Assembly: GCF_013911085.1 (NCBI RefSeq)
Contig: NZ_JACERN010000039.1
Location: forward strand, 248,001-312,000
Source of the DNA: Aquitalea aquatica
GTDB lineage: Bacteria > Pseudomonadota > Gammaproteobacteria > Burkholderiales > Chromobacteriaceae
Direction of reading: 5' to 3'
Length of the DNA stretch: 64,000 nucleotides
The position numbers and the translations under genes are program-made. The notes below the pieces were generated by a model. The model did no database searches, was not told the DNA's origin, and saw only the letters and a list, made by a program, of their open reading frames with translations. The stretch's first letter is position 1, and the number at the start of each line of letters is the position of its first letter. Below, piece after piece: positions 19,656 through 27,657 of the stretch.

Positions 19656-20120
19656 TTATTTGTCCAGCATGCTGCGCAGCATCCAGGCGGTTTTCTCATG
19701 CACTTGCAGGCGCTGGGTCAAGAGGTCGGCCGTTGGTTCGTCGGCGGCGCGCTCGGCCAGCGGGAAAATGCTGCGGGCAGTGCGACAGAGGATTTCATGG
19801 CCATCCACCAGCTGTGCCAGCATTTCCTCGGCCTTGGGTACACCGCTGGCTTCGGCAATCGCGGTCAGCTTGGCGTAGTCGGCATAGCTGCCGGGGGCAA
19901 AGTGGCCCAGTGCGCGGATGCGTTCGGCGATCAGGTCCACGGCCAGCGACAGCTCGTTGTATTGCGTCTCGAACATCAGGTGCAGGGTGTTGAACATCGG
20001 CCCGGTGACGTTCCAGTGAAAATTGTGGGTTTTCAGATACAGCGTGTAGGTGTCTGCCAGCAGGCGGGAGAGACCGTGGGCGATGTCTTGACGGTCTTGT
20101 TCGTTGATACCGATATCCAT
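19656..20120 (-). CDS. dps: Dps-like ferritin (DNA-protecting, iron-storing)
   Basis: A 154-residue four-helix ferritin-like protein. The signature [42 protein letters not shown] holds the inter-subunit ferroxidase ligands (His, His, Asp, Glu). Dps dodecamers oxidise Fe2+ with hydrogen peroxide and can shield DNA. The N-terminus ([11 protein letters not shown]) lacks the lysine-rich tail used by E. coli Dps for DNA binding, so an iron and peroxide detoxification role is the safer inference. The ATG at 20120 is preferred to an upstream TTG because AGGAG lies seven bases before it. OxyR or Fur control is plausible but no site is identified. Confidence 0.93.
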   Translation of the reverse strand: MDIGINEQDRQDIAHGLSRLLADTYTLYLKTHNFHWNVTGPMFNTLHLMFETQYNELSLAVDLIAERIRALGHFAPGSYADYAKLTAIAEASGVPKAEEMLAQLVDGHEILCRTARSIFPLAERAADEPTADLLTQRLQVHEKTAWMLRSMLDK

Positions 20121-20226
20121 ATGCAAACTCCTGGTTGATGGGCAAGTCCGACCGGATCAGCCTGCGGGGCGTTGCTTCAGCGCGGCTGGATTTGGTCTAG
20201 AATTGCCCTTTTGCGGAAAAATCACC

Positions 20227-20523
20227 ATGAAACCCTGGCTGGTCTGTAGCGGCCATACGGTGCGTCTTACCCTGCATGTCCAGCCTGGCGCACGGAAAAC
20301 CGAAGTGGCGGGCGAACATGGCGACTGCCTGAAAATCCGTCTGGCTGCACCCCCTGTCGACGGCAAGGCCAATGCAGCACTGCTATCCTGGCTGGCCGAT
20401 TGTTTTGCGGTCGGCAAGCGCGCTGTTGCCTTGCAGGCCGGCGACAAGAGCCGGCACAAGGTGGTGCTGATCGAGTCGTCACTGGCCGAGTCGGAAGTGC
20501 TGGCCTTGCTGCGTGTTCAGTGA
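20227..20523 (+). CDS. YggU/DUF167 family protein
   Basis: A 98-residue protein with the family core LTLHVQPGARKTEVAGEHGDCLKIRLAAPPVDGKANAALLSWLAD and the C-terminal GDKSRHKVVLI. DUF167 proteins are small, widespread and structurally known but have no established function. In many proteobacteria the gene lies near yggT, which is not seen here. The ATG at 20227 begins the conserved part; the open frame continues upstream without a ribosome-binding site. Its last seven bases overlap, tail to tail, the fxsA gene. Confidence 0.92.
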   Translation: MKPWLVCSGHTVRLTLHVQPGARKTEVAGEHGDCLKIRLAAPPVDGKANAALLSWLADCFAVGKRAVALQAGDKSRHKVVLIESSLAESEVLALLRVQ

Positions 20524-20945
20524 AGGCGCTGTTGCTGATCCGCTACCGGTTTGTCGACACGGCTGAATTCGCCCTCAATGACATCATCCGGCGTGCTGGC
20601 AGCCGCAGTGGCACCCATGTTCAGTGTCGGGCCCTTGAAGGGCAGCAGCAACAGTATAGCCAGCAGGTCGCTGAGGATGCCAGGAATGGCAAACAGCAGG
20701 CCGGACAAGGCATAGCGCAAGGGCCACAGCAGCGAGTACAGCGACACCTGCTGGCCTTGGCGCAGCACGCTGGATAGCGTCAGTAGTGCCCCCAGTTTCT
20801 GGTTGCGCAGCATCCAGATGCCCAGCAGACTGCTGGCCAGAACCAGCAGGAACACCACGCCGCCGCCCAGGTGATGGGCCAGCGTGACCAGCGTGGCGAT
20901 TTCCAGCAAGGGATAAAGCAGCAATAACAGCAAGATGGCGCGCAT
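20517..20945 (-). CDS. fxsA: FxsA family membrane protein
   Basis: A 142-residue inner-membrane protein with an N-terminal pair of helices containing LLLYPLLEIATLVTLAHHLGG, then GIWMLRNQKLGALLTL, then YALSGLLFAIPGILSDLLAILLLLP, the arrangement typical of FxsA. In E. coli, overproduction of FxsA relieves exclusion of phage T7 by F plasmids; its normal role is unknown. The C-terminal tail is hydrophilic and acidic. It is divergent from cutA, with only 17 bases between the two start codons. Confidence 0.9.
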   Translation of the reverse strand: MRAILLLLLLYPLLEIATLVTLAHHLGGGVVFLLVLASSLLGIWMLRNQKLGALLTLSSVLRQGQQVSLYSLLWPLRYALSGLLFAIPGILSDLLAILLLLPFKGPTLNMGATAAASTPDDVIEGEFSRVDKPVADQQQRLH

Positions 20946-20962
20946 CGAATCAAGGTATCCGT

Positions 20963-21289
20963 ATGAATTGTCTGATGGTGATCTGCAATGTGCCGGATGA
21001 AACTACCGCCACGCACATTGCGCATGTTCTGGTGCAGGAGCGTTTGGCTGCCTGCGTCAATATCCTGCCCGCATGCCGGTCGGTTTATCGCTGGGAGGGC
21101 GCGCTGCAGGAAAGTTGCGAGCTGCCCCTGCTGATCAAGACCATCCCGGCCGGCTACGCCAGATTGCAGCAGCGTTTGCTCGAACTGCACCCTTATGATG
21201 TGCCGGAAATCATTGCATTGCCAGTGGCGCAGGGTTTGCCCGCCTACCTGACATGGGTATCACAGTGCTTGCTTTCAAGTGATGACTAG
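20963..21289 (+). CDS. cutA: Divalent-cation tolerance protein CutA
   Basis: A 108-residue trimeric ferredoxin-like-fold protein related to PII signal proteins. Family blocks seen are LMVICNVPDETTATHIAHVLVQERLAACVNI, YRWEGALQESCELPLLIKT and HPYDVPEIIALPV. CutA is associated with copper tolerance in E. coli, but its molecular function is unsettled. In E. coli it precedes dsbD; here a thioredoxin-like gene is only a few kilobases away and no dsbD is present in this window. Start at 20963 matches the family length. Confidence 0.94.
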   Translation: MNCLMVICNVPDETTATHIAHVLVQERLAACVNILPACRSVYRWEGALQESCELPLLIKTIPAGYARLQQRLLELHPYDVPEIIALPVAQGLPAYLTWVSQCLLSSDD

Positions 21290-21396
21290 CGGTGGCGTGA
21301 AAAATTTGGACTGCCCGCCATTTGCCATGGTTCCAGCCCTGTAGCATGAAATGCGGGTCTATGCCCCGGTTTTTCCAAATTATTTCGGTAAAAGCC

Positions 21397-21425
21397 TTGA
21401 CTGAAAAAGACGCTTTTATTATAGT
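21397..21425 (+). promoter_or_regulatory. Sigma-70 promoter of the tRNA-Lys array
   Basis: TTGACT (21397-21402), exactly 17 bases, then TATAGT (21420-21425), placed 16 bases before the first tRNA. Strong stable-RNA-type promoter geometry. Confidence 0.75.
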
Positions 21426-21440
21426 TGCGAACTCTTTCGT

Positions 21441-21516
21441 GGGTCGGTAGCTCAGCCGGTAGAGCAGCGGACTTTTAATCCGTTGGTCGCGAGTTCGAAT
21501 CTCGCCCGACCCACCA
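21441..21516 (+). tRNA. tRNA-Lys(UUU), copy 1
   Basis: 76 bases including CCA. Seven-base acceptor GGGTCGG/CCGACCC, D-arm with AGCTCAGCCGGTAGAGC, anticodon loop CTTTTAA giving UUU, T-arm GCGAG TTCGAAT CTCGC. First member of a tRNA-Lys(UUU)/tRNA-Lys(CUU) pair repeated three times. Confidence 0.97.
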
Positions 21517-21523
21517 CAGTTTC

Positions 21524-21599
21524 GGGTTGTTAGCTCAGTTGGTAGAGCAGCGGACTCTTAATCCGTAGGTCGAGTGTTCGAGCCACTCACAACCCACCA
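21524..21599 (+). tRNA. tRNA-Lys(CUU), copy 1
   Basis: 76 bases with CCA. Acceptor GGGTTGT/ACAACCC, anticodon loop CTCTTAA giving CUU, T-arm GAGTG TTCGAGC CACTC. It lies seven bases after the preceding tRNA. Confidence 0.96.
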
Positions 21600-21630
21600 G
21601 TTTTTCCCGTTTTGCTGTATGGCAAGACGC

Positions 21631-21706
21631 GGGTCGGTAGCTCAGCCGGTAGAGCAGCGGACTTTTAATCCGTTGGTCGCGAGTTCGAATCTCGCCCGAC
21701 CCACCA
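21631..21706 (+). tRNA. tRNA-Lys(UUU), copy 2
   Basis: Sequence identical to the copy at 21441; the flanking spacers differ, which shows a separate gene rather than an assembly repeat of the whole unit. Confidence 0.96.
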
Positions 21707-21716
21707 CCGCTTTTGC

Positions 21717-21792
21717 GGGTTGTTAGCTCAGTTGGTAGAGCAGCGGACTCTTAATCCGTAGGTCGAGTGTTCGAGCCACTCACAACCCACCA
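21717..21792 (+). tRNA. tRNA-Lys(CUU), copy 2
   Basis: Identical to the copy at 21524; it follows its partner after a ten-base spacer (CCGCTTTTGC). Confidence 0.96.
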
Positions 21793-21821
21793 GTTTATCG
21801 TTGTTACCTCATTGCAGGATC

Positions 21822-21897
21822 GGGTCGGTAGCTCAGCCGGTAGAGCAGCGGACTTTTAATCCGTTGGTCGCGAGTTCGAATCTCGCCCGACCCACCA
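21822..21897 (+). tRNA. tRNA-Lys(UUU), copy 3
   Basis: Identical to the copies at 21441 and 21631. Confidence 0.96.
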
Positions 21898-21906
21898 CCG
21901 CTTTGC

Positions 21907-21982
21907 GGGTTGTTAGCTCAGTTGGTAGAGCAGCGGACTCTTAATCCGTAGGTCGAGTGTTCGAGCCACTCACAACCCACCA
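21907..21982 (+). tRNA. tRNA-Lys(CUU), copy 3
   Basis: Identical to the copies at 21524 and 21717; it follows its partner after a nine-base spacer and is followed by the array terminator. Confidence 0.96.
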
Positions 21983-21995
21983 GTCAGTATGCAGA

Positions 21996-22026
21996 AGCCC
22001 GGTCACCTCAGGTGGCCGGGCTTTTT
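21996..22026 (+). terminator. Terminator of the tRNA-Lys array
   Basis: Long stem AGCCCGGTCACC / GGTGGCCGGGCT with one mismatch and a three-base loop, followed by TTTTTGC. Confidence 0.9.
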
Positions 22027-22113
22027 GCATGGTGGCGACGCAGTGTGGTCGTCAAGCCTGCCATCCGCGTGGATAATGGACGGCGTCAAGAATACCTGTG
22101 AGAGGGCAAGGCA

Positions 22114-22440
22114 ATGATCAAGCGATTCGGTTGTGTGCTGTTATTGGCGGCGACGACGCTGCCGGTACTGGCGCAAACGGTGGATGAGCAGCTGCTGGCA
22201 GCGCAGATGGCCTATCAGCAAGCAAACAATCTGCAGGAACAGGCCCAGGCACGTCTGACGCAGGCACAGGCGGCCAAACAGCGGGCGGATCAACAGCTGG
22301 CGGATGCCCAAATGGCGGCGCAGCGTGCGGCGGAGGAGTTGTCGGCGGCCACTGCGGCGCAAACGGCGGCCAGTGAGCAGTTGCAACAGCATACCCGGCA
22401 ACTGAAGGAAGCATGGCAGCGCAAGGAAGCCGGCGGTTGA
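22114..22440 (+). CDS. Small exported coiled-coil protein
   Basis: A 108-residue protein. The first 20 residues (MIKRFGCVLLLAATTLPVLA) form a signal peptide with an Ala-x-Ala-like cleavage site. The rest is an almost pure Ala/Gln/Leu/Glu helix with heptad spacing (LQEQAQARLTQAQAAKQRADQQLADAQMAAQRAAEEL), that is a periplasmic coiled coil. No lipobox or catalytic motif is seen. I do not recognise a named family; composition resembles small periplasmic chaperone-like or lipoprotein-like helices. It faces the DUF4124 gene tail to tail. Confidence 0.75.
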   Translation: MIKRFGCVLLLAATTLPVLAQTVDEQLLAAQMAYQQANNLQEQAQARLTQAQAAKQRADQQLADAQMAAQRAAEELSAATAAQTAASEQLQQHTRQLKEAWQRKEAGG

Positions 22441-22455
22441 TACGGCGGGGCGGGT

Positions 22456-23061
22456 TTACTGAGCGCTGCGGCTGATCTGCTGATAGCGGTTGATGTCTTC
22501 CTGCATTTTCTGCCGCACGCTGTTGAGTTCGGCCTGCTTGGTGCTGATCAGCGCGCCCAGCCCTTTTTGTTCCTGCTGGATCACCTGGATATTGTGCTGC
22601 AGGGCCGGTGCTGCCGGCCGGTGCAGCTTCTGGCTGACGTCTTGTTCTTTCAGCATGTCGCGCAACTGCAGGTTCAGGCTTTTCAGCCTGGAGTACTGGG
22701 CATCCAGTGAAGCCTGCAGGATGCTTAGCTGTTTTTCCCGCTCGGCTTTCAGTTCGCCGACATTACGGTAACTTTCCAACAGGCCTTTGTCGTAGCGTGC
22801 GCTGTCCAGCTGGCGCTGTTGTTCCTGCTTGCGCTGGATTTCGCTGGCTTCGCGCTGCTGACGGGCCTGTTCGCTTTCCGCCGGCTTGCGTATCACGCCC
22901 TGGCGATTCAGCTCGGCCACACCCTGCTTCTGGTTTTGCAGCGGTGCGGCGTCGCTATAGTGCACTTTGCCTGCTTCGTCCACCCACTTGTACAGCGTGC
23001 CATCCGCGAGGACAACGCTGCTACTCAGTACGATTAACAAGGCAGGCAGGTGCTTGGTCAT
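22456..23061 (-). CDS. DUF4124-domain exported protein with coiled coil
   Basis: A 201-residue protein with a signal peptide ([19 protein letters not shown]), an N-terminal DUF4124 domain ([20 protein letters not shown]) and a long Gln/Glu/Arg/Lys-rich coiled coil from about residue 55 to the end. DUF4124 proteins are common small periplasmic proteins of beta- and gammaproteobacteria with no known activity. The start overlaps the pyrE stop codon (ATGA at 23058-23061), so the two genes are translationally coupled, though a functional link to pyrimidine synthesis is not obvious. Confidence 0.9.
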   Translation of the reverse strand: MTKHLPALLIVLSSSVVLADGTLYKWVDEAGKVHYSDAAPLQNQKQGVAELNRQGVIRKPAESEQARQQREASEIQRKQEQQRQLDSARYDKGLLESYRNVGELKAEREKQLSILQASLDAQYSRLKSLNLQLRDMLKEQDVSQKLHRPAAPALQHNIQVIQQEQKGLGALISTKQAELNSVRQKMQEDINRYQQISRSAQ

Positions 23062-23705
23062 TTTTCACTCACTCCATATTGGGCGCGGTAGTCGCGTACT
23101 GCAGCCAGGTGCTGTGCCAGCTCCGGGCTGCCCTCAAGGAAGCCCAGCAGGTCTTTCAGCGTAGCAATGGCTACCACTGGCATGCCATATTGTTCGGCCA
23201 CTTCTTGTACCGCAGACAGGCTGCCGCTGCCGCGTTCCATGCGGTCAAGTGCAATGGCTACGCCAGCCGGCGTGGCACCGGCGGCGCGGATCAGCTCAAC
23301 CGATTCGCGCACCGAGGTACCTGCGGAAATCACGTCATCAATGATCAGCACGCGGCCTTGCAGTGGTGCACCAACCAGGGTGCCACCTTCGCCATGGTCC
23401 TTGGCCTCCTTGCGATTATAGGCAAAAGGCACATTGCGGCCTTGCTCGGCCATGGCCATGGTCGCGCCGGCGGCCAGGATGATACCCTTGTAGGCCGGTC
23501 CGAACAGCATGTCGAATTCGAGGCCGCTTGCCATGATCGACTTGGCATAGAAGCGCGACAGGTGCAGGGTGGACAGGCCATCATTGAACAGCCCGGCATT
23601 AAAGAAGTATGGCGATTTGCGCCCGGCCTTGGTGATGAACTCGCCAAACTTCAATACCTGCTTGTCGAGTGCAAAACGGATAAAATCTTGGCGGAAATCG
23701 CTCAT
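23058..23705 (-). CDS. pyrE: Orotate phosphoribosyltransferase
   Basis: Converts orotate and PRPP to orotidine 5'-phosphate in pyrimidine synthesis. The 215-residue protein has [24 protein letters not shown] (orotate site), the catalytic loop with [13 protein letters not shown] and the PRPP-binding [13 protein letters not shown]. The ATG at 23705 is preferred over one four codons upstream because AGGA precedes it at the right distance. It is divergent from xth, a neighbour pair common in Neisseriales and other betaproteobacteria. In E. coli pyrE is attenuated through rph; nothing of that kind is seen here. Confidence 0.97.
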   Translation of the reverse strand: MSDFRQDFIRFALDKQVLKFGEFITKAGRKSPYFFNAGLFNDGLSTLHLSRFYAKSIMASGLEFDMLFGPAYKGIILAAGATMAMAEQGRNVPFAYNRKEAKDHGEGGTLVGAPLQGRVLIIDDVISAGTSVRESVELIRAAGATPAGVAIALDRMERGSGSLSAVQEVAEQYGMPVVAIATLKDLLGFLEGSPELAQHLAAVRDYRAQYGVSEK

Positions 23706-23781
23706 ATCATTCCTCATGGATACTAGTTAACTATCTGAACGGCTGGAAAAATTGCCGGCAAGGATAGCACAGGAGACTGCA

Positions 23782-24564
23782 TTGCTTCGAATCGTTTCAG
23801 CCAACCTCAATGGCGTCCGCTCGGCGGACAAGAAGGGTTTTTTCGACTGGTTGGCCGGAATTGCTGCCGATTTTGTCTGCGTGCAGGAGTTGAAAGCCCA
23901 GGCGGCCGACCTGAGTGAGCGCATGCGTGCACCGGATGGCATGACTGGTTATTTTCATTATGCCGAGAAAAAGGGTTACAGCGGTGTCGGGGTGTATACG
24001 CGGCATCAGCCGGATGCGGTGATCGAGGGCCTGGGTGTGGACTGGATCGATGCTGAAGGACGTTTCCTGCAGCTGGATTTTGGTAATTTGAGCGTGGTAT
24101 CGCTCTATCTGCCTTCCGGCTCCAGCAGCGATGAGCGCCAGCAGGTGAAATTCCAGTTTCTGGAGGTGTTCATGCCGCATCTGGAGCAACTGAAGGCTGC
24201 CGGGCGCGATATTGTGATCTGTGGTGACTGGAACATTGCCCACAATGAAATCGATCTGAAAAACTGGAAGGGCAATCTGAAGAATTCAGGCTTCTTGCCG
24301 GAGGAACGTGCCTGGATGAGCGATCTGCTGGGCCGGGTGGGCTGGTGCGATGTGTGGCGTACGCTGTATCCGGAGCAGCCGGGCTATAGCTGGTGGAGCA
24401 ATCGTGGCCAGGCCTATGCCAAGGATGTGGGCTGGCGTATCGACTATCACATCGTTACGCCATCGCTGATGGCAGCGGCACAGTCGGCCTCGGTGTACAA
24501 GGATGAAAAGTTTTCGGATCATGCCCCGCTGATCGTTGATTACGCGCTGAAGCTGCCTGCTTGA
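23782..24564 (+). CDS. xth: Exodeoxyribonuclease III
   Basis: Mg2+-dependent exonuclease and AP-endonuclease of base-excision repair, 260 residues, with the EEP-fold motifs SANLNGVRSA, VCVQELKAQ (metal-binding Glu), LYLPSGSS, ICGDWNIAHNEID (Asp and Asn of the active site), the WWSNRG loop and the C-terminal FSDHAPLIVDY with the catalytic Asp-His pair. Start codon is most likely TTG at 23782, because AGGAG lies at 23771-23775 and the N-terminus then reads MLRIVSANLNG; no ATG fits. An inverted repeat follows the gene. Confidence 0.95.
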   Translation: MLRIVSANLNGVRSADKKGFFDWLAGIAADFVCVQELKAQAADLSERMRAPDGMTGYFHYAEKKGYSGVGVYTRHQPDAVIEGLGVDWIDAEGRFLQLDFGNLSVVSLYLPSGSSSDERQQVKFQFLEVFMPHLEQLKAAGRDIVICGDWNIAHNEIDLKNWKGNLKNSGFLPEERAWMSDLLGRVGWCDVWRTLYPEQPGYSWWSNRGQAYAKDVGWRIDYHIVTPSLMAAAQSASVYKDEKFSDHAPLIVDYALKLPA

Positions 24565-24593
24565 TGAATTTGTGTTGAGCAGAGGGCGCTGGC

Positions 24594-24615
24594 AACACAA
24601 TGTAATCATTGTGTT
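24594..24615. promoter_or_regulatory. 22-base palindrome between xth and the exported-protein gene
   Basis: Perfect nine-base arms AACACAATG and CATTGTGTT around TAAT. No U-tract follows, so it looks more like a protein-binding operator or an mRNA-end hairpin than a terminator. It lies 110 bases before the next start codon. Confidence 0.45.
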
Positions 24616-24725
24616 AACCCTTGCCGAGGTATTGCACCTAGGATGAAGTTATCGCTTGTGCGTCTGCACCGGCAGGGTCTGCCTGCCGGCCGCTGACCCG
24701 AATGCAACTTCACAGGATGCTTGTC

Positions 24726-25199
24726 ATGAGAAACCGTCTGCTGCTTTTTTTACTGGGTGTGGGTGTCATGGCACCGGCATTGGCTGCCAATGTCGGCATT
24801 TCCGTCAATATCGGTGAGCCGGGCTTTTACGGTCAGCTGGATATCGGCAATTACCCACCACCGCCTTTGTTGTATCCGCAACCGGTCATTGTCAGCCCGG
24901 TGGTGGTGGCTCAGCCGCCCATCTACCTGCGCGTTCCAGCGGAACACGCTCGCCATTGGGACCGTTACTGTCGGCGCTACCAGGCTTGTGACCGCCGCGT
25001 GTATTTCGTGCAGGACAAGTGGTACCGGCAGGAATTTGCACCGCGCTACCAGCGCGAACATCCGCGGGGTCATGACGGGCATGATAATGGCTGGCACAAG
25101 GGCGACGATCGTCGCGGTAATGACTACCGTGGCAATGATCATCGCAATGGCCGGCCAGGCAAACCCTGGCCAGATCAACCTGGCCAAGGCCGGCACTGA
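24726..25199 (+). CDS. Exported His/Gly/Asp-rich protein, function unknown
   Basis: A 157-residue protein. MRNRLLLFLLGVGVMAPALA is a signal peptide; mature residues begin with NVGISVNIGEPGFYGQLDIGNYPPPPLLYPQPVIV, then a compact Cys-containing segment (HARHWDRYCRRYQACDRRVYFVQDKWY), then a low-complexity tail of His, Gly, Asp, Asn and Arg. The first two parts resemble a family of conserved periplasmic proteins in betaproteobacteria that I cannot name. The tail could bind metal. ATG at 24726 has AGGA 11 bases upstream. Confidence 0.8.
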   Translation: MRNRLLLFLLGVGVMAPALAANVGISVNIGEPGFYGQLDIGNYPPPPLLYPQPVIVSPVVVAQPPIYLRVPAEHARHWDRYCRRYQACDRRVYFVQDKWYRQEFAPRYQREHPRGHDGHDNGWHKGDDRRGNDYRGNDHRNGRPGKPWPDQPGQGRH

Positions 25200-25365
25200 A
25201 CCTGCGTTATCGTATCCTGTAACCGCCGGCTTGACCGGCGGTTTTGCATTCCCGCCGCCAAGGCTTTAGCCTGTTGTCTGCATGACTGCTGCGGCAGTTG
25301 CGCTGAGATCAACCATGATGCGGCCAGTGCAAGGCCGGTGGCATCAGCAAGGCATAAGGGCTGTG

Positions 25366-25962
25366 ATGCTGGACGATGATGATGTGGTGTTGATTACCGT
25401 ACCGGGCTGGGGCAATTCCGGTGACAAGCACTGGCAAACCCTGTGGGAGCTGACCTATCCCTTGGCGCGGCGCGTTCAGCAACAGGACTGGCTCTATCCG
25501 GAGCGTGGGGCGTGGGTGGCCGCGCTGGATGCGCTGGTACGGGATAGTTGCGGCCGTATTGTACTGGCTGCGCACAGCCTGGGCTGTCACACGGCGGTGG
25601 AGTGGCTGCGTACGGTTGATTTGGCCACGCAGCGCCGTATCAAGGGGGTACTGCTGGTCGCTCCACCAGCCCTGCCCATTAGCGAGGCCCGGGCGCGGGC
25701 CAGTGGTGAGCTGCCGGAGGGCGCAGCGCTGCCGGCCTTCTCCGGATTTGCCCAGGCGAGTGCAGGGTGCTTGCCGGTGCCGGCGGTGATGGTGGCCAGC
25801 CAGGATGACCTGTTCTGCGACTTTGCCACAGCAGAGGCTATGGCCGCGCTGTGGGGTGTCCGGCTGGTGGATGCGGGCCGTGCCGGTCATATGGGTAGTC
25901 ATGCCGGTCTGGGTAGTTGGGCTGCCGGACAGCTGCTGCTGCAGCGCTTCATACTGGCCTGA
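25366..25962 (+). CDS. RBBP9/YdeN-type serine hydrolase
   Basis: A 198-residue alpha/beta-hydrolase of the RBBP9/DUF1749-like group. The family features are the N-terminal VPGWGNSGDKHWQTLWE, the nucleophile elbow AHSLGC with the catalytic serine, a C-terminal DDLF acidic site, and the catalytic-histidine motif GHMGSHAGLGSW. These are small cytosolic serine hydrolases whose physiological substrates are unknown. ATG at 25366 has AAGGG upstream; the frame extends to 25282, but the extra residues do not look like the family. It is followed by a terminator shared with the sulfurtransferase. Confidence 0.9.
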   Translation: MLDDDDVVLITVPGWGNSGDKHWQTLWELTYPLARRVQQQDWLYPERGAWVAALDALVRDSCGRIVLAAHSLGCHTAVEWLRTVDLATQRRIKGVLLVAPPALPISEARARASGELPEGAALPAFSGFAQASAGCLPVPAVMVASQDDLFCDFATAEAMAALWGVRLVDAGRAGHMGSHAGLGSWAAGQLLLQRFILA

Positions 25963-25983
25963 GCCGCTAGGCCCCAATAAAAG

Positions 25984-26018
25984 ACCGCCACCTTCGCAAG
26001 CGAGGGCGGCGGTTTTTA
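25984..26018. terminator. Terminator between the hydrolase and sulfurtransferase genes
   Basis: Stem ACCGCC (25984-25989) and GGCGGT (26008-26013) enclosing an inner TCGC/GCGA helix, followed by TTTTTAT on the plus strand. AATAAAA on the left may let it act also on the minus strand. Confidence 0.85.
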
Positions 26019-26044
26019 TATTGCGGGGGCTTTAGTCGCTGGCC

Positions 26045-26881
26045 TTAGCGGGCAACCGGGCGCTCCGGGTCACTGCACCATTCGCTCCACGAGCCAGGGT
26101 ACAGGCGGCTGCCACTCAGCCCTGCATGTTCCATTGCCAGCAGATTATGGCAGGCGGTGACGCCTGAGCCGCACTGGTGGACGACCTGTTCCGGCGCCAG
26201 TCCATTCAGTACCGTGTTCCATTCCTGCTGCAGGGTGGCGGCATCCTTGAAACGACCTTCGCTGTTGAGGTTCTGCTGGAAGAAGCGGTTACGGGCGCCT
26301 GGAATATGGCCACCGACCGGGTCCATGGTTTCGCCTTCTCCACGGAAACGCTCCGGGCTGCGGGCATCCACCACCACAAAAGCTTGTTCATCCAGATTGG
26401 TCAGCACCTGATCGGCATCGACGGTTTCAACCAGGCTGGCATTCACCGGAAAGCGGCGCGGCATATAGCGCTTTTTGTCGGTTTCCAGTACTGCTCCGGC
26501 TTGCTGCCAGGCCTGGATGCCGCCATCCAGCACGGCTACTGCAGCGTGGCCCAGCCAGCGCAGCAGCATCCAGGCACGGGCGGCGTACATGCCACCGGCG
26601 TCGTCATAGCAGATCACCTGGATATCGCCGGTAATGCCGGCCGCGCCCAGGTCCACTGCCAGCCGCTGGCCGTCCGGCAGGGGGTGGCGGCCATTGCTGC
26701 CGGTCTTGACGCCGGACAGGTGGTAATCGAGGTTGAGGTAGCGTGCGCCGGGAATGTGGCCAGCCTGATAGGCATGCAGGCCGTATTCCGGGTCGGTCAG
26801 CTGGAAGCGGCAGTCGAGAATGACGTAGTGCTCGGGATCAAGCGCCTGCAACTGGGCCGGGCTGATGAGGGTGGTGTACAT
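26045..26881 (-). CDS. sseA: 3-mercaptopyruvate (thiosulfate) sulfurtransferase
   Basis: Two-rhodanese-domain enzyme moving sulfane sulfur from 3-mercaptopyruvate or thiosulfate to cyanide or other thiols. The 278-residue product has an inactive N-terminal rhodanese domain (ILDCRFQLTDPEYG...GHIPGARYLNLDYHLSG) and a catalytic C-terminal one with HQCGSGVTACHNLLAM. The CGSGVTA loop is the mercaptopyruvate-type active site. The ATG at 26881 is supported by AGGAG on the minus strand; the extra 15 upstream codons lack support. It is a single gene after the HIT gene on the same strand, 184 bases downstream of it. Confidence 0.94.
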   Translation of the reverse strand: MYTTLISPAQLQALDPEHYVILDCRFQLTDPEYGLHAYQAGHIPGARYLNLDYHLSGVKTGSNGRHPLPDGQRLAVDLGAAGITGDIQVICYDDAGGMYAARAWMLLRWLGHAAVAVLDGGIQAWQQAGAVLETDKKRYMPRRFPVNASLVETVDADQVLTNLDEQAFVVVDARSPERFRGEGETMDPVGGHIPGARNRFFQQNLNSEGRFKDAATLQQEWNTVLNGLAPEQVVHQCGSGVTACHNLLAMEHAGLSGSRLYPGSWSEWCSDPERPVAR

Positions 26882-27065
26882 CGGCTTCTCCTGAATGGAT
26901 GTGCACATGGCCGTGGATTGCGCCATGTGGCAAGGAGGAGCCGCTTACGAGCCGGCCCAGGGGCCGGCTTGAAAGCGGTTCCGCATGCCTGCCGGTACGC
27001 GGTGGCAAACCGGCAGGACCGCTCTAGCCTACACAGAAGCAGCTACAGTCGGCAAGCGGGCCGGT

Positions 27066-27488
27066 TTATTGCACTGCAGCGGCAAGTGGCTGATTTTTCA
27101 AGGCGGCACGCAAGCTGTCGGCCAGTCCGGCCTGGTTGTGGTCGGCGCCCTCACGCTGCGGGCTGGCCCAGATCGGGCTGGGAAAGTGGGCATCATCGGC
27201 AAAACGCGGGATGACATGCCAGTGCAGGTGCGGCACTACATTGCCCAGGCTGGCCAGGTTGATCTTCTCTGGCTGCATCACCTGGCGCAGTGCTCGCTCG
27301 GTGTGCAGTACCCAGTCCAGCAGGTGGCGTGTGTCAGCGGCGGACAGATCGCTCATTTCGCGTACATGCTGTTTCCAGATGACGCGGCAAAAGCCGGGGT
27401 AACCTGCCTCGTTTACCAGCAGTACCCAGAGGAGGGAGTCTTCATGCAGCAATTCGCCAGCCGGCAGGGTGCAAAGAGGGCAAGTCAT
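27066..27488 (-). CDS. HIT-family nucleotide hydrolase
   Basis: A 140-residue protein of the histidine-triad superfamily. The catalytic motif HLHWHVIPR is present in the middle, and the N-terminal CPLC pair resembles the zinc-binding cysteines of some Fhit- or HINT-like branches. These enzymes hydrolyse nucleoside phosphoramidates or dinucleoside polyphosphates in the cytoplasm; the actual substrate is unknown. An ATG at 27488 (MTCPLC) is preferred; a TTG two codons upstream would also be possible. No ribosome-binding site is obvious. It is divergent from the CNNM/CorC gene. Confidence 0.92.
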   Translation of the reverse strand: MTCPLCTLPAGELLHEDSLLWVLLVNEAGYPGFCRVIWKQHVREMSDLSAADTRHLLDWVLHTERALRQVMQPEKINLASLGNVVPHLHWHVIPRFADDAHFPSPIWASPQREGADHNQAGLADSLRAALKNQPLAAAVQ

Positions 27489-27657
27489 GATCAAATAGCC
27501 ATTTTCTGTTGATGGATGTCGCTCATTCTACCGCGCCTGACACTTGCTGCATTTTTTCGTCTGTTATACTGATTCAACTGTCCGTGTGTTCAGTCCTGTC
27601 ATGCGGGCCTGCTATTCTGTACAAGACAAATCGTCGCTAACTCCCTGGAAATACTGT

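Larger units (their letters stand above)
21441..21982 (+). repeat. Tandem triplication of a two-tRNA unit
   Basis: Three repeats with period 190-191 bases, each holding one tRNA-Lys(UUU) and one tRNA-Lys(CUU). The tRNAs are identical between units, while the spacers have diverged (7, 10 and 9 bases within pairs; 31 and 29 bases between pairs). Confidence 0.95.

Noticed and set aside
21441-21982. Regularly spaced repeats that could be taken for a CRISPR array
   Set aside because: The repeats are 76-base tRNA genes with full cloverleaf potential and CCA ends; spacers are short and not of uniform length, and there are no cas genes.
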